Notes: generated from the sequence alone by a model not told the origin. Shown: positions 35,801-44,151, numbered from the stretch's first letter. The stretch: DNA of 64,000 bases from Clostridia bacterium (GCA_902363595.1 CABJAP010000001.1:310001-374000); one strand, 5' to 3'. Made by a program: numbers and translations.

Positions 35801-37088
35801 CAGAGAGCCGTATAAACGTAAATATTTTACAAAGGAAATGCGAAAGGATTACACGCTGCTCATACCGGAGATGTCACCGATGCATTTTCAATTTATGGAA
35901 ACTGCGCTTAAGAAGGCAGGATATAATGCGGTTCTGCTTCCCACCGTTGATAAAAACGCAGTGGATGAAGGTCTGAAATACATAAATAACGATGCCTGCT
36001 ATCCAACGATCGTGACCTTGGGGCAGATTATCTCTTATCTCAAATCGGGAGCGGTGGATCTGGATCGGACCGCGGTCTTCATGAGCCAGACCGGAGGAGG
36101 CTGCAGAGCCAGCAATTATGTGTCCTTGCTGCGAAAGGCTTTGAAGGATATGGATATGGAACAAATTCCGGTGGTTTCAGTTAATATGGCCGGGCTGGAA
36201 TCCAATCCCGGCTTTAAGCTGAGCGCCGGACTGATTAAACGTATGTTGATGGCCATGGTTTACGGGGATGTGTTCATGCGGGTGCTGTATGCCACCAGGC
36301 CTTATGAAGAAGAGCTCGGTTCGGCTAACGCTCTCTTTGAAAAGTGGTCCAGATTGGCCAGACGAACCATCTATACCGGAAGCGTGCATAAATTCAAAAA
36401 ATTTGTAAAAGAAATTGTTAAGGACTTTGACGCACTGCCGCTCCGTGATGTTAAAAAACCCAAGGTTGGAGTAGTGGGGGAGATTTTGGTGAAATACCAC
36501 CCCAACGCAAATAACGACATTGTGGGTACGATTGAGCGGGAAGGCGGCGAAGCAGTTGTTCTCGATTTGGTTGACTTTTTCCTCTATGGAATGTATAGTA
36601 AGAAATTTAATTTTGAACATTTGTCGGGAACCTATAAGTCCATGCTCTTTAATGCTGGTGCCATAAAAGCAATCGAGTACTTCCGTAAGCCGGCTCGGGA
36701 GGCCCTGCGCGCCAGCGTGCGTTTTGAGGAGCCGATGCATATTGAAGATATAGCAGCAAAAGCCAGCGAAATCATTTCTCTGGGCAATCAATGCGGAGAA
36801 GGCTGGCTGCTGACCGGCGAAATGGTCGATTTGATCGACAGCGGCGTGGAAAACATCGTTTGTATGCAGCCCTTTGCCTGCCTGCCCAACCATGTAACAG
36901 GAAAAGGTATGATGAAGGCCATGCGCAAGCGCAATCCATTGGCAAACATTGCTGCCATTGACTATGATCCGGGTGCCAGCGATGTTAACCAGTTGAATCG
37001 TATTAAGTTGATGATGGCTACCGCATATAAAAATATGGAAAAAACGGGAAATGGTGGCTTTGAGGAGCTGGAAGAAACTGCAAAATAA
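32829..37088 (+). CDS. Giant BadF/HgdC-type activase fused to dehydratase-like domains
   Basis: A 1419-residue protein made of recognisable modules. Two ASKHA-fold ATPase domains (about 1-260 and 315-575) each begin with a phosphate loop, GIDVGSTTVK and GIDAGSTTTK, and each has the cluster-cysteine segment, TCAGGTGAFIDQMA and ACSSGCGSFIETYA. A DUF2229 domain (about 660-880) starts GIPRVLNMYENYPFWFVFF, and C-terminal regions related to 2-hydroxyacyl-CoA dehydratase subunits have Cys motifs such as NDACYPTI and QPFACLPNH. Activators of this family inject an electron from a [4Fe-4S] cluster using ATP. The fused form is common in Clostridia, but its substrate is not established. ATG 32829 follows GAGGT. 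Confidence 0.9.
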   Translation: MRLGIDVGSTTVKLVLLDESGTIIYSRYERHMSNVFETVVQLLQDLHDQYPQAVVSSVITGSGGLSLSQLLQIPFEQEVVTCSRAVETLIPQTDVAIELGGEDAKITFYGQTIEQRMNGTCAGGTGAFIDQMAVLLNTDASGLNEAAKSQKMIYPIAARCGVFAKTDIQPLINEGAGIEDLSASIFQAVVNQTISGLACGRTIKGKVAFLGGPLSFLSELRHRFIETLDLSEEDVIFPENSKYFVAIGAAMTADKYEEAPLTGIVERIEKADQSELSDTRHIEPLFQNHGEYEEFVNRHRKDTIKRKDIKKARGKLFLGIDAGSTTTKAALIDNEKHLLYSFYKNNEGKPIEAVMMMLKELYAMIPKDAFIANSTVTGYGEGLIKAAFKVDLGEIETMAHYKGAEEFLPGVEFILDIGGQDMKCMKIKDNAIYNIMLNEACSSGCGSFIETYAKSVNMDVQTFAREALFAKAPVDLGTRCTVFMNSKVKQAQKEGATIGDISAGLSYSVIKNALYKVIKLRNPEDAGQKIVVQGGTFLNDAVLRSIEKIIGKDVVRPDISGIMGAYGAAVIARENYVKDTESSILKMDEMDSFTVENTHTRCKGCENNCLLTINKFNDGSRFITGNRCEKGEGKTNEENKLPNLYEYKFKRLFSYTPLTEEDSTRGTIGIPRVLNMYENYPFWFVFFTELGFRVQLSPPSSKELYESGMETISSDTACYPAKLVHGHIKWLVDQGVKWIFYPSINYERIEDPTAPNHYNCPIVATYPEVIAGNMDDVFEENGVTFSHPFIPYDNDEFLAREMYKVLKRSGVTRTHVEYAVKRGRQEDKRFRDDLKKKGEYSLKYARDHKKKAIVLAGRPYHLDPEINHGIDQIISSFDMVVVTEDSIAHLGKLARPLRVLDQWMYHSRLYKAATFVGTTDDVELVQLNSFGCGLDAVTTDQVEEITKKNNKLYTVLKIDEGSNLGAARIRIRSLKAAMDEREKNNIQHIENREPYKRKYFTKEMRKDYTLLIPEMSPMHFQFMETALKKAGYNAVLLPTVDKNAVDEGLKYINNDACYPTIVTLGQIISYLKSGAVDLDRTAVFMSQTGGGCRASNYVSLLRKALKDMDMEQIPVVSVNMAGLESNPGFKLSAGLIKRMLMAMVYGDVFMRVLYATRPYEEELGSANALFEKWSRLARRTIYTGSVHKFKKFVKEIVKDFDALPLRDVKKPKVGVVGEILVKYHPNANNDIVGTIEREGGEAVVLDLVDFFLYGMYSKKFNFEHLSGTYKSMLFNAGAIKAIEYFRKPAREALRASVRFEEPMHIEDIAAKASEIISLGNQCGEGWLLTGEMVDLIDSGVENIVCMQPFACLPNHVTGKGMMKAMRKRNPLANIAAIDYDPGASDVNQLNRIKLMMATAYKNMEKTGNGGFEELEETAK

Positions 37089-37099
37089 TAAAGCGGATC

Positions 37100-37146
37100 A
37101 AGAGGCTGTATATGGGCGCCTGCATGCTCTTATGCAGCCTCTTTTT
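37100..37146 (+). terminator. Intrinsic terminator
   Basis: AAGAGGCTG (37100-37108) pairs with CAGCCTCTT, which runs into TTTT at 37143-37146. An inner TGCAT/ATGCA stem supports it. Closes the activator gene. Confidence 0.85.
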
Positions 37147-37189
37147 AAAATGATCATGCGCGGCGACTGAGCCGGAATTGAAAAGACTA

Positions 37190-37218
37190 TTGAAAAATAG
37201 GCCATTCTACGTTATACT
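37190..37218 (+). promoter_or_regulatory. Promoter of the YebC gene
   Basis: TTGAAA (37190-37195), 17 bases, TATACT (37213-37218), 34 bases before the ATG. Confidence 0.75.
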
Positions 37219-37252
37219 ATATAAGTTAATAATATACGAAGGAGGTGTCTTG

Positions 37253-37978
37253 ATGGGAAGACACGGTACAATTGCAGGAAGAAAAGAAAAACAGGATTCG
37301 AAACGAGCTGCAGTTTTTACAAAATATGCAAGAGCGATCACAGTGGCGGCAAAGAACGGAGGCGATCCGGACTATAACGTCGCTTTAAAGCATGCGATTG
37401 ATAAGGCAAAAAGTATTAATATGCCTAACGATAATATTAAAAGAGCCATTAAGAAAGGAACCGGCGAACTGGCTGGAGAGACTTATGAAAACGGCAGATT
37501 TGAAGGATACGGGGCCGCTGGCGTAGCGGTGATCGTGGATGTTTTGACTGACAACAAGAATCGGACAACCGCAGCCATGAAGCATGCCTTTGATAAATTC
37601 GGCGGCAACTTGGGCGCTCCGGGATGTGTGTCCTATATGTTTGACCAAAAAGGCGTAATCGTAATCGAAAAAACCGATGAAATTGATGAAGATGTTCTGA
37701 TGGAGGCTGCTCTTGAAGCTGGTATGGACGATATGGTTACATACGACGACTGCTATGAAATTCTGACAGCTCCTAATGATTTTAACGATGTCAGCGACGC
37801 GTTGAAAGCCGCCGGATACGAGTTCGTAGACGCGGATATTGAGTATCTGCCGTCTGTAGAGGCCACGCCGACAGAAGAGCACGACATCAAGAACCTGAAA
37901 AAGATGATCGAGATGCTGGAAGATAACGACGATGTGCAGAAGGTTTATCACAACTGCACGGTTGAGCTGGAAGATTAA
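37253..37978 (+). CDS. yebC: YebC/PmpR family protein (TACO1-like)
   Basis: A 241-residue protein with the full family pattern: MGRHGTIAGRKEKQDSKRAA at the start (where the consensus is MAGHSKWANIKHRK), FTKYARAITVAAKNGG, NVALKHAIDKAKSINMPNDNIKRAIKKGTG near 45-75, EGYGAAGVAVIVDVLTDNKNRT, and FDQKGVIVIEK. The family includes DNA-binding regulators (PmpR) and proteins aiding translation of polyproline stretches (TACO1/YebC2); this divergent N-terminus (GRHGTI) fits the second subgroup, though I cannot be certain. ATG 37253 follows GAAGGAGGTG. Own promoter and terminator: a single-gene unit. Confidence 0.92.
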   Translation: MGRHGTIAGRKEKQDSKRAAVFTKYARAITVAAKNGGDPDYNVALKHAIDKAKSINMPNDNIKRAIKKGTGELAGETYENGRFEGYGAAGVAVIVDVLTDNKNRTTAAMKHAFDKFGGNLGAPGCVSYMFDQKGVIVIEKTDEIDEDVLMEAALEAGMDDMVTYDDCYEILTAPNDFNDVSDALKAAGYEFVDADIEYLPSVEATPTEEHDIKNLKKMIEMLEDNDDVQKVYHNCTVELED

Positions 37979-37980
37979 TT

Positions 37981-38002
37981 ACGCCGCATATGCGGGCGTT
38001 TT
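37981..38002 (+). terminator. Intrinsic terminator of the YebC gene
   Basis: ACGCC and GCAT pair with ATGC and GGCGT (one G bulged), followed by TTTT, three bases after the stop codon. Confidence 0.7.
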
Positions 38003-38096
38003 GAAGAATACCGCTTAGTTCGCCTCTTTGCTTGATAGGAATTGTATCGGGCAAGGAGGTTTTTTGTAGAAAAGAAAATGCACAGGAGGCTTGGAT

Positions 38097-38362
38097 ATGA
38101 TTATAAAACCATCAACTGCTTTGCGGAATGAGTACAGTAAAATTTCTCTTTTAGCACATGAAAGCAAAGAGCCGATTTATATTACAAAAATGGGGAAGGC
38201 GATATGGTTCTGATGAGCATAGATGCTTTTGAAAAAAGAGAGCAGTTGTTAAAGCTGCGGGAAAAAGTGTTACAGGCAGAGCAGGAAAGAATGAACGGCT
38301 CAGCTGGTATCAGCATTGCAGATGCAAGAAAAAAGCTGCGGAGAAGGGCCGATGAAGGATAA
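38097..38362 (+). pseudogene. Phd/YefM-type antitoxin gene with a one-base frameshift
   Basis: The first frame reads MIIKPSTALRNEYSKISLL and continues to EPIYITK, a typical Phd/YefM N-terminus (the consensus continues NGEGDMVLMS). At the A-run near 38189 one A is missing and the frame stops at TTC-TGA. In the next frame the expected text follows: NGEGDMVLMSIDAFEKREQL, then a helix and SIADARKKLRRRADEG. One added A would restore about 88 residues. GGAGGC lies upstream. Either a real frameshift or a homopolymer read error. Such antitoxins bind DNA through the N-terminus and neutralise a toxin through the C-terminal helix. Confidence 0.8.
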
Positions 38363-38581
38363 GATCCTTATTTATCACATTGCCAATGCAAAATCGGAAT
38401 ATGCAAAATTGTTTGGATGATAAAATTCGAAAACCCCTTGCAATCCATCGAACATACTCGTATAATTAATTACGTTGAACCGATTCCCGTTAAATGCCGA
38501 GTTGACCTTGAAGAACTAAGTGCCATTTGTTATAATAGAGGCAGCTACAGCAGGGATCAAAACAGAGTAATTGCATCTTAG
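38352..38581 (+). pseudogene. Possible toxin remnant, two overlapping short ORFs
   Basis: A toxin gene is expected to overlap the antitoxin's end, and indeed an ATG at 38352 opens MKDKILIYHIANAKSEYAKLFG, stopping at 38420. A second frame starts by ATGA overlap at 38417 and runs 54 codons to 38581 (text such as VEPIPVKCRVDLEELSAICY). Neither piece matches a toxin family I can name. The layout suggests a decayed toxin gene, but this is weak. Confidence 0.35.
38508..38536 (+). promoter_or_regulatory. Promoter upstream of 6S RNA
   Basis: TTGAAG (38508-38513), 17 bases, TATAAT (38531-38536). No gene starts soon after; it may make a 6S precursor with a leader of about 105 nt. A second candidate -10, TACAAT at 38636-38641, would start transcription at the mature 5' end. 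Confidence 0.5.
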
Positions 38582-38647
38582 GACGCATACCTGGATTTGG
38601 CAAGACCATTGATGTTTATTTGAACAGAAAAAGCATACAATAGTATT

Positions 38648-38823
38648 AAATCCTGAAGTGTTCGTTGAGATATTATAATTCAACCTACGTATTGACATTG
38701 GGAGCCCGGTGTTTTTGTCAGCGGATGTCAAGCCGCCTTCGAGCGGAAGGCAGAGGCGGAAACAGGGCACCCCCCTATCGCAGATAGGGTGTGAATTATA
38801 GTCTCGACGGCATGTCGGGATTC
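38648..38823 (+). ncRNA. ssrS: 6S RNA
   Basis: A rod-shaped RNA of about 176 nt. End helix AATCCTG (38649-38655) pairs with CGGGATT (38816-38822); next GTTGAGA with TCTCGAC and TATAATTC with GAATTATA, then an open central region whose 3' side holds the small hairpin CCCTATC-GCA-GATAGGG. The apical arm pairs GCCC..TGTTT with AAACA-GGGC and CCGCC with GGCGG. The 5' start CCTGAAGTGTT resembles Bacillus 6S (TCCTGATGTGTT). 6S RNA mimics an open promoter and holds sigma-A polymerase in slow growth. T-rich bases (CTTTTGTTTTTG) follow as terminator. The call rests on structure and position of blocks. Confidence 0.8.
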
Positions 38824-38873
38824 TTTTGTTTTTGAAACACAATCTACATTTACATATAAGAAGGAGAATAACC

Positions 38874-40475
38874 ATGAAAAACCAGCTGACAGCGCGGGGC
38901 ATTGCTATCGGAGCCGCGGGCGCAATCATCATCACCACAAGCTCCATGTTCGTCGCCCTCAAACTCAGCTCCCTTCCATGGCCCATTATCTTTGTGGCTC
39001 TGGTTTCCATGTTCGGATTAAAAGCCATAGGCAATACCAATCTGAGGGAAATCAATGTAACCCATACCATCATGTCAGCGGGTGCGATGGTAGCAGGAGG
39101 CCTGGCGTTCACTCTTCCAGGAATTTTCATCTTAAACCCGCAGGCGCAGGTCAGCATGTGGAAGCTACTGCTCCTCACCTTTGGCGGCGTCTGCCTGGGA
39201 TTGATCTTTACAGCACTCATTCGCAAATATTTCATAGAAACTAAAAAACTGCCGTATCCCATGGGAGAAGCGGCTGCAGAAACCCTGAAAATCGGTGACC
39301 GGGGCGGAAAGAAAGCCATTACCTTATTCGTTTCCATGGGAGTGGCGGCGGCATTCACCTTCGTAAGAGATTGGATGCAGAAAATACCAGCTGTTTTGCT
39401 CAATGGCAGAATGGCTCTGTACGGATCCGCCTGCGGCATTTGGATTTCGCCTATGCTTATATCGGTGGGATATCTGCTGGGACCGGTCTTTATTGGTGTG
39501 TGGTTTTTGGGCGCTCTCATCGGCGACTTCGGCGTGCTTTTCGGTGGAACTGAACTGGGATTTTGGGATCAGGCGCAGGCCCTGACCATCAAATCTTCGC
39601 TGGGGATCGGCATGATGGTGGGAACCGGAATCGGCATCATTGTCAAAGGCATTCTGCCAAAGGCGAAAGAGATCTTCGGCGGAATGTTCAAAAAAGACAG
39701 TGCCGGTGATGCGATCGTTCCCATGAGATGGGCGCCTGTTTTGATGATTCTTCTCGCATTTTTGTTTACAGTCGTTTTGGATATGGGCGTGCTTGCGTCT
39801 GTAGTAACGATTCTGGGCGTCTGGGTTGCTACGGCCATGTCGGCTCAGTGCGTGGGTCAATCAGGAATTAATCCTATGGAAATCTTCGGTATCATTGTCT
39901 TACTGGCAGCGAAAGCCGTTTCGTCCATAGAAGGTACAGAAGCTTTTTTTGTAGCCGCGATCGTAGCCGTAGCCTGCGGGCTTGTGGGCGATGTGATGAA
40001 CGACTTTAAGGCCGGATCTATTCTTGGCACCAACCCCAAAGCACAGTGGATCGGCGAATGTATCGGAGGCATGATCGGTGCCGCGGTTTCGGTCGGGGTA
40101 CTGATGGTGATCGTCAAAGCTTACGGCCCGGAAGTGTTCGGAAATCAGGAATTTCCCGCGGCTCAGGCAGGCGCGGTGGCGGCCATGGTGGGAGGGATTT
40201 CCCATGTACCGGCTTTTGCGGCCGGCCTTGTGATCGCGGTGATCCTTTCTTTTCTCAATTTTCCGGTCATGACCCTTGGACTGGGGGTGTATCTTCCGTT
40301 TTATATGTCCGCCACAGCCTTGATCGGCGGCGTAATCAGATTGATTGTGACCAAAGGACTGCCAAAGATCGAGAAAGAAGGGACGGGCCTTGTTGTCGCG
40401 TCCGGGCTTTTGGGCGGCGAAGCGATTATGGGCGTAATTATCGCACTTATTATTGCGGTTCAGGCCATTACCTGA
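38874..40475 (+). CDS. OPT family oligopeptide transporter
   Basis: A 533-residue membrane protein with about 13-15 spans. OPT features include TARGIAIGAAGAIIITTSSMFVALK near the start (given in part), KKLPYPMGEAAAETLK near 120, GQSGINPMEIFG near 330 (the conserved NPxE-like element) and GTNPKAQWIGECIG near 385. The family imports oligopeptides or metal-chelate compounds with protons. ATG 38874 follows AAGGAG; the upstream extension of the frame overlaps the 6S RNA terminator and is not translated. The FNT gene follows 41 bases later, probably in the same transcript. Confidence 0.9.
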   Translation: MKNQLTARGIAIGAAGAIIITTSSMFVALKLSSLPWPIIFVALVSMFGLKAIGNTNLREINVTHTIMSAGAMVAGGLAFTLPGIFILNPQAQVSMWKLLLLTFGGVCLGLIFTALIRKYFIETKKLPYPMGEAAAETLKIGDRGGKKAITLFVSMGVAAAFTFVRDWMQKIPAVLLNGRMALYGSACGIWISPMLISVGYLLGPVFIGVWFLGALIGDFGVLFGGTELGFWDQAQALTIKSSLGIGMMVGTGIGIIVKGILPKAKEIFGGMFKKDSAGDAIVPMRWAPVLMILLAFLFTVVLDMGVLASVVTILGVWVATAMSAQCVGQSGINPMEIFGIIVLLAAKAVSSIEGTEAFFVAAIVAVACGLVGDVMNDFKAGSILGTNPKAQWIGECIGGMIGAAVSVGVLMVIVKAYGPEVFGNQEFPAAQAGAVAAMVGGISHVPAFAAGLVIAVILSFLNFPVMTLGLGVYLPFYMSATALIGGVIRLIVTKGLPKIEKEGTGLVVASGLLGGEAIMGVIIALIIAVQAIT

Positions 40476-40516
40476 TAAAATGCATGTAGACAAAAAATAG
40501 AAGGAGTCATGACTAC

Positions 40517-41344
40517 ATGCAGCATTTGAAACCGAACGAAATTTTAGATGTAGCCATTGAGACAGGCGCTGCAAAATCGAAGGCAAGTTTTGGCAAGCTG
40601 ACGATATTGGGTATTCTGGCCGGAGCCTTTATTGCTCTGGCAGCTTCAGGTTCCAATATGGCAGCCTTCAACCTATTGATGGATCCCGATACGTTGGGGC
40701 TAGGTAAAGCTCTTTCCGGTGCCGTGTTTACCGCAGGACTAATCATGGTGGTTTTGGCAGGCGGAGAGCTTTTTACCGGCAACGTCCTCATCCTTGCCGC
40801 GGCAGCGGATGGCAGAGTGAGGATCGGGCAGATGCTGCGAAACTGGTGCATTGTTTACATAGCCAATCTGCTGGGTTCGCTGATGATCGCAGGAATGATC
40901 TATTACAGCGGACAGCTGGAAAGCGGAGCCGGTCTTTTGGGAGCGCTGACGGTAAAGACCGCAGCGACGAAAACGGGACTGGATTTTGGACCGGCTTTTG
41001 TGCTGGGAATTCTGTGCAACTGGCTGGTGTGCCTGGCTGTTTGGATTTCTTTCGGAGCATCCGGCACAGGCGGGAAGATCGCAGGAATGTTTTTCCCCAT
41101 CTGGCTCTTTGTTACTTCCGGCTTTGAACACAGCATCGCCAATATGTATTTTATTCCCGCAGGGATCCTGGCCAAAGGAAGCGACCATTTCGCCGCTTTG
41201 TCGGGAGTCTCGCAGGAGGCCCTTTCCGGCCTTACCTGGAGCGGATTTCTCATAGACAACTTAATACCCGTCACCCTGGGAAATTTGGCAGGGGGTGGAG
41301 TATTTGTTGCGCTGGCCTATTGGCTGGCATATAGAAAAGCGTGA
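40517..41344 (+). CDS. Formate/nitrite transporter family channel
   Basis: A 275-residue FNT protein with six spans. It has the first signature SGSNMAAFNLL near 45, the Omega-loop region GGELFTGNVLILAAA near 83 and the second conserved block FVTSGFEHSIANMYFIP near 205, whose histidine gates the pore. Members pass formate (FocA), nitrite (NirC) or hydrosulphide. Formate is the likely cargo given the pyruvate formate-lyase 11 kb upstream, but sequence alone does not settle this. AAGGAG precedes the ATG; a hairpin follows the stop. Confidence 0.93.
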   Translation: MQHLKPNEILDVAIETGAAKSKASFGKLTILGILAGAFIALAASGSNMAAFNLLMDPDTLGLGKALSGAVFTAGLIMVVLAGGELFTGNVLILAAAADGRVRIGQMLRNWCIVYIANLLGSLMIAGMIYYSGQLESGAGLLGALTVKTAATKTGLDFGPAFVLGILCNWLVCLAVWISFGASGTGGKIAGMFFPIWLFVTSGFEHSIANMYFIPAGILAKGSDHFAALSGVSQEALSGLTWSGFLIDNLIPVTLGNLAGGGVFVALAYWLAYRKA

Positions 41345-41363
41345 TGCAGAAAACCGCATCACG
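41340..41363 (+). terminator. Hairpin after the FNT gene
   Basis: CGTGATGC (41340-41347) pairs perfectly with GCATCACG (41356-41363). No strong T-run follows directly, so termination may be partial. Confidence 0.55.
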
Positions 41364-41453
41364 GCACAACTTCATATTTTAATCGAAGCCTATATCCATT
41401 GCGCGAATGGGACTTGAAAGATGATATCACATCCAATTACAGGAGGTGGTAGC

Positions 41454-42314
41454 ATGAAAACAGGATTTATCGGAGCCGGGAAGGCCGGATGCAGTCTTTC
41501 CCGGTACCTTGCGGGTTCGCAGACGACGATCTGCGGTTTTTACAGCAAAACTCCGGAACATTCAAGACAGGCGGCAGATTATACCAAATCAGCCGTTTTT
41601 TTTAACTTAGAAGAGGTTGTACAAGAAAGTGATATGATCTTTGTAACAACTCCTGACAGCGTGATTGAACAGGTATGGGAAGGGATTAAACATTTGGAGG
41701 ACAAAGGCTCGGTTGGGCTGAAAGGGAAAATTTTCTGCCATGTGAGCGGTTCCCTTTCATCACAGATTTTCAGCGGAGCCAAAGAGCGGGGCGTTTTCGT
41801 CTGCGCAGCCCATCCCATGCAGGCCATCAGCAGCAAAGACACCGATCTCACCGGCGCTTTTTTTACCCTGGACGGCGACGATCAGGCGGTGGGGCTCGTA
41901 AAAGGCATGCTGGAGAAAAAGGGAAACCCAACGGCAGTAATCGCTCCGGCCAGTAAGAAGAAATACCATATGGCGGCGTCCTGTGCCAGCAACCTGGTGG
42001 CGGGGCTGGCTCAAATTGCTGTGGACGCTCTCACAGACTGCGGATTTTCCCAGGAGGGAGCATTATCCATGCTGACACCCCTTATGCTGGGAAATATGAA
42101 AAACATCTGTGAAAAAGGGCCGATGGAGGCTCTGACCGGCCCGGTGGAACGCTGTGACTGCAATACCGTGAAAGCCCATATCGACCAGCTTAACGGGGAG
42201 GAACAAACGATTTATCGGCTTTTATCCCTGCGATTGATCCAGATCGCACAGAAAAAAAATCCAACAAGAGATTATTCCAAATTAAAATTGATACTGGAGG
42301 AAAAAGACCAATGA
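41454..42314 (+). CDS. Rossmann/DUF2520 protein, candidate ketopantoate reductase (PanG-like)
   Basis: A 286-residue two-domain protein. The N-terminal Rossmann fold starts [16 protein letters not shown] (about 4-19) and has [14 protein letters not shown]. The C-terminal DUF2520 domain includes [13 protein letters not shown], the conserved [14 protein letters not shown] near 170 and [22 protein letters not shown]. It is the first gene of an operon with panB (four-base overlap) and panC. In many Firmicutes lacking panE, a protein of this type sits here, and PanG is a described alternative ketopantoate reductase. I infer the same reaction, NADPH reduction of ketopantoate to pantoate. ATG 41454 follows AGGAGGTGG. 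Confidence 0.82.
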   Translation: MKTGFIGAGKAGCSLSRYLAGSQTTICGFYSKTPEHSRQAADYTKSAVFFNLEEVVQESDMIFVTTPDSVIEQVWEGIKHLEDKGSVGLKGKIFCHVSGSLSSQIFSGAKERGVFVCAAHPMQAISSKDTDLTGAFFTLDGDDQAVGLVKGMLEKKGNPTAVIAPASKKKYHMAASCASNLVAGLAQIAVDALTDCGFSQEGALSMLTPLMLGNMKNICEKGPMEALTGPVERCDCNTVKAHIDQLNGEEQTIYRLLSLRLIQIAQKKNPTRDYSKLKLILEEKDQ

Positions 42315-43138
42315 AAAACACAACCGTTACCTTTAAGAAAGCAAAAGAAGAAAAAACAAAACTGACCATGTTAACCGCCTATGATTACTCCTTCGCCAAA
42401 CTGATGGATGAAGCAGGCGTGAATTCCATCCTGGTGGGGGACTCAGTGGGCATGGTTTGTCTGGGATATGAAGATACGCTGCCTGTAACCATGGAGGATA
42501 TGATTCACCATACTGCGGCTGTTTCCAGGGGCGCTGCCAATGCGCTGGTGGTAGCTGACATGCCTTTCATGTCCTATCAGACTTCCGTTTATGATGCGGT
42601 TGTTAATGCCGGCCGTCTAATTAAAGAAGGCCATGCCCAGGCGGTAAAACTGGAAGGCGGTTTTGAAGTGACCGAACAGATCAAAGCCATTGTCAGCGCA
42701 TCAATTCCGGTTGTGGCGCATATCGGCCTGACCCCGCAGTCAGTCAATGCCTTTGGCGGATTTAAAGTACAGGGGAAAAACCAAGAAGCAGCACAAAAGC
42801 TGCTGGATGAGGCAAGAGCCGTAGAAAAAGCCGGCGCCTTTGCGGTTGTTCTGGAATGTGTTCCGGAAAAGCTAGCATCCAAAATTTCCCAAGAGCTGTC
42901 CATACCCACCATCGGCATCGGCGCCGGAGCAGGATGCGATGGACAAGTTTTGGTATATCAGGATATGCTGGGCCTCTTCAGTGATTTCACGCCCAAATTC
43001 GTTAAGAAATTCGCCAATGTAGGTGAAATCGTAGGAGGCGCATTCCAGGATTATATCAAAGAGGTTCAGGAAGGCAGCTTCCCTGCAAAAGAACATACTT
43101 TTAAGATGGACGATGAAGTCATCGATCATTTGTATTAG
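42311..43138 (+). CDS. panB: 3-methyl-2-oxobutanoate hydroxymethyltransferase
   Basis: A 275-residue TIM-barrel enzyme of pantothenate synthesis that adds a hydroxymethyl group from methylene-tetrahydrofolate to ketoisovalerate. Motifs: [39 protein letters not shown] (metal Asp in GDS), [37 protein letters not shown] and [21 protein letters not shown], all as expected (each quoted in part). The ATG overlaps the stop of the DUF2520 gene; panC follows ten bases downstream. Confidence 0.96.
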   Translation: MKNTTVTFKKAKEEKTKLTMLTAYDYSFAKLMDEAGVNSILVGDSVGMVCLGYEDTLPVTMEDMIHHTAAVSRGAANALVVADMPFMSYQTSVYDAVVNAGRLIKEGHAQAVKLEGGFEVTEQIKAIVSASIPVVAHIGLTPQSVNAFGGFKVQGKNQEAAQKLLDEARAVEKAGAFAVVLECVPEKLASKISQELSIPTIGIGAGAGCDGQVLVYQDMLGLFSDFTPKFVKKFANVGEIVGGAFQDYIKEVQEGSFPAKEHTFKMDDEVIDHLY

Positions 43139-43147
43139 GAGCACAAG

Positions 43148-43990
43148 ATGAAGATTGCAGAGACAAAACAAGAAACTCGTAAGATTGTAAAAGAATGGAA
43201 AAAACAAGGGCTTTCGGTAGGCCTTGTTCCGACCATGGGCTTCCTCCATGAAGGCCATGAAAGCCTAATATTAAAATCTGCCGCTGAAAACGACAAAACT
43301 GTGGTCAGTGTGTTTGTCAATCCCATGCAGTTTGGAAAGAATGAGGATTTGGAAGATTATCCACGCGATTTTGAGCGGGATTGCTCCATCTGCCGAAAAG
43401 CAGGGGCAGATTTGATTTTTCACCCCTGCCCCCAAGAGATGTATCCGGCGGACTTCTTTTCCTATGTAAATGTGGATCGGATTACGGAGGGACTCTGCGG
43501 CAGCGATCGCCCGGGACATTTTCGAGGCGTCTGCACCGTGGTCAGCAAGTTGTTTCATATCACGACGCCGGACAGAGCATACTTTGGACAAAAGGATGCC
43601 CAGCAGCTGGCGGTAATAAAGAAAATGGTGCAGGATCTGGATTTTGACCTGCAAGTGATAGGCTGCCCCACTGTGAGAGAAGCGGATGGTCTGGCGAAAA
43701 GCTCACGCAATACATACCTGTCGCCAGAAGAACGGAAGGCGGCGGCTGTGATCCACAGGACCTTGGAATATGCGAAAGAAGCCATTTCACAGGGGCAGCG
43801 GGATGCAGGCGAGCTGAAAAAGGAACTGGTAAGCCGGATTGAGAAAGAGCCTCTTGCAGAGATTGATTATATTGAGCTGGTGGACGGAGCGCTTTTACAG
43901 CCTGTGAAGGCTTTGAAAAAGCCGACGTTGATCGCGGCAGCCGTCAGGGTGGGAAAGACCAGGCTCATTGACAATTATTTTTGGGAATAA
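43148..43990 (+). CDS. panC: Pantothenate synthetase
   Basis: A 280-residue class I aminoacyl-tRNA-synthetase-fold ligase that joins pantoate and beta-alanine with ATP. It has VPTMGFLHEGHESLI (HxGH ATP motif, about 27-41), VFVNPMQFGKNEDLEDYPR, GHFRGVCTVVSKLF, YFGQKDAQQLAVIKKMV and VREADGLAKSSRNTYL (KMSKS-like motif). panD for beta-alanine is not in this window. GGAGC precedes the ATG. Last gene of the operon; its product feeds coenzyme A synthesis, whose last step (coaE) is at 52747. Confidence 0.96.
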   Translation: MKIAETKQETRKIVKEWKKQGLSVGLVPTMGFLHEGHESLILKSAAENDKTVVSVFVNPMQFGKNEDLEDYPRDFERDCSICRKAGADLIFHPCPQEMYPADFFSYVNVDRITEGLCGSDRPGHFRGVCTVVSKLFHITTPDRAYFGQKDAQQLAVIKKMVQDLDFDLQVIGCPTVREADGLAKSSRNTYLSPEERKAAAVIHRTLEYAKEAISQGQRDAGELKKELVSRIEKEPLAEIDYIELVDGALLQPVKALKKPTLIAAAVRVGKTRLIDNYFWE

Positions 43991-44078
43991 ACAATAGAGG
44001 ACGAAATGGCAAATATCTATGTTCGCGTTGCCTGTTTATTCTTTTTCGGTAATATCCATTCTTTTTTCGAAGAAGCAT

Positions 44079-44107
44079 TTGCTATAAACCCTAAATTTTG
44101 CTATACT
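44079..44107 (+). promoter_or_regulatory. Sigma-A-type promoter
   Basis: TTGCTA (44079-44084), 17 bases, TATACT (44102-44107), 45 bases before the ATG at 44152. Confidence 0.7.
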
Positions 44108-44151
44108 GTATTGCAGTTTTTGTAAAAACGTATCGAAGAAAGGAATATCCT

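Noticed and set aside
38516..39520. A 334-codon - strand frame
   Set aside because: Runs through the 6S RNA and the OPT gene in antisense; no start signals.
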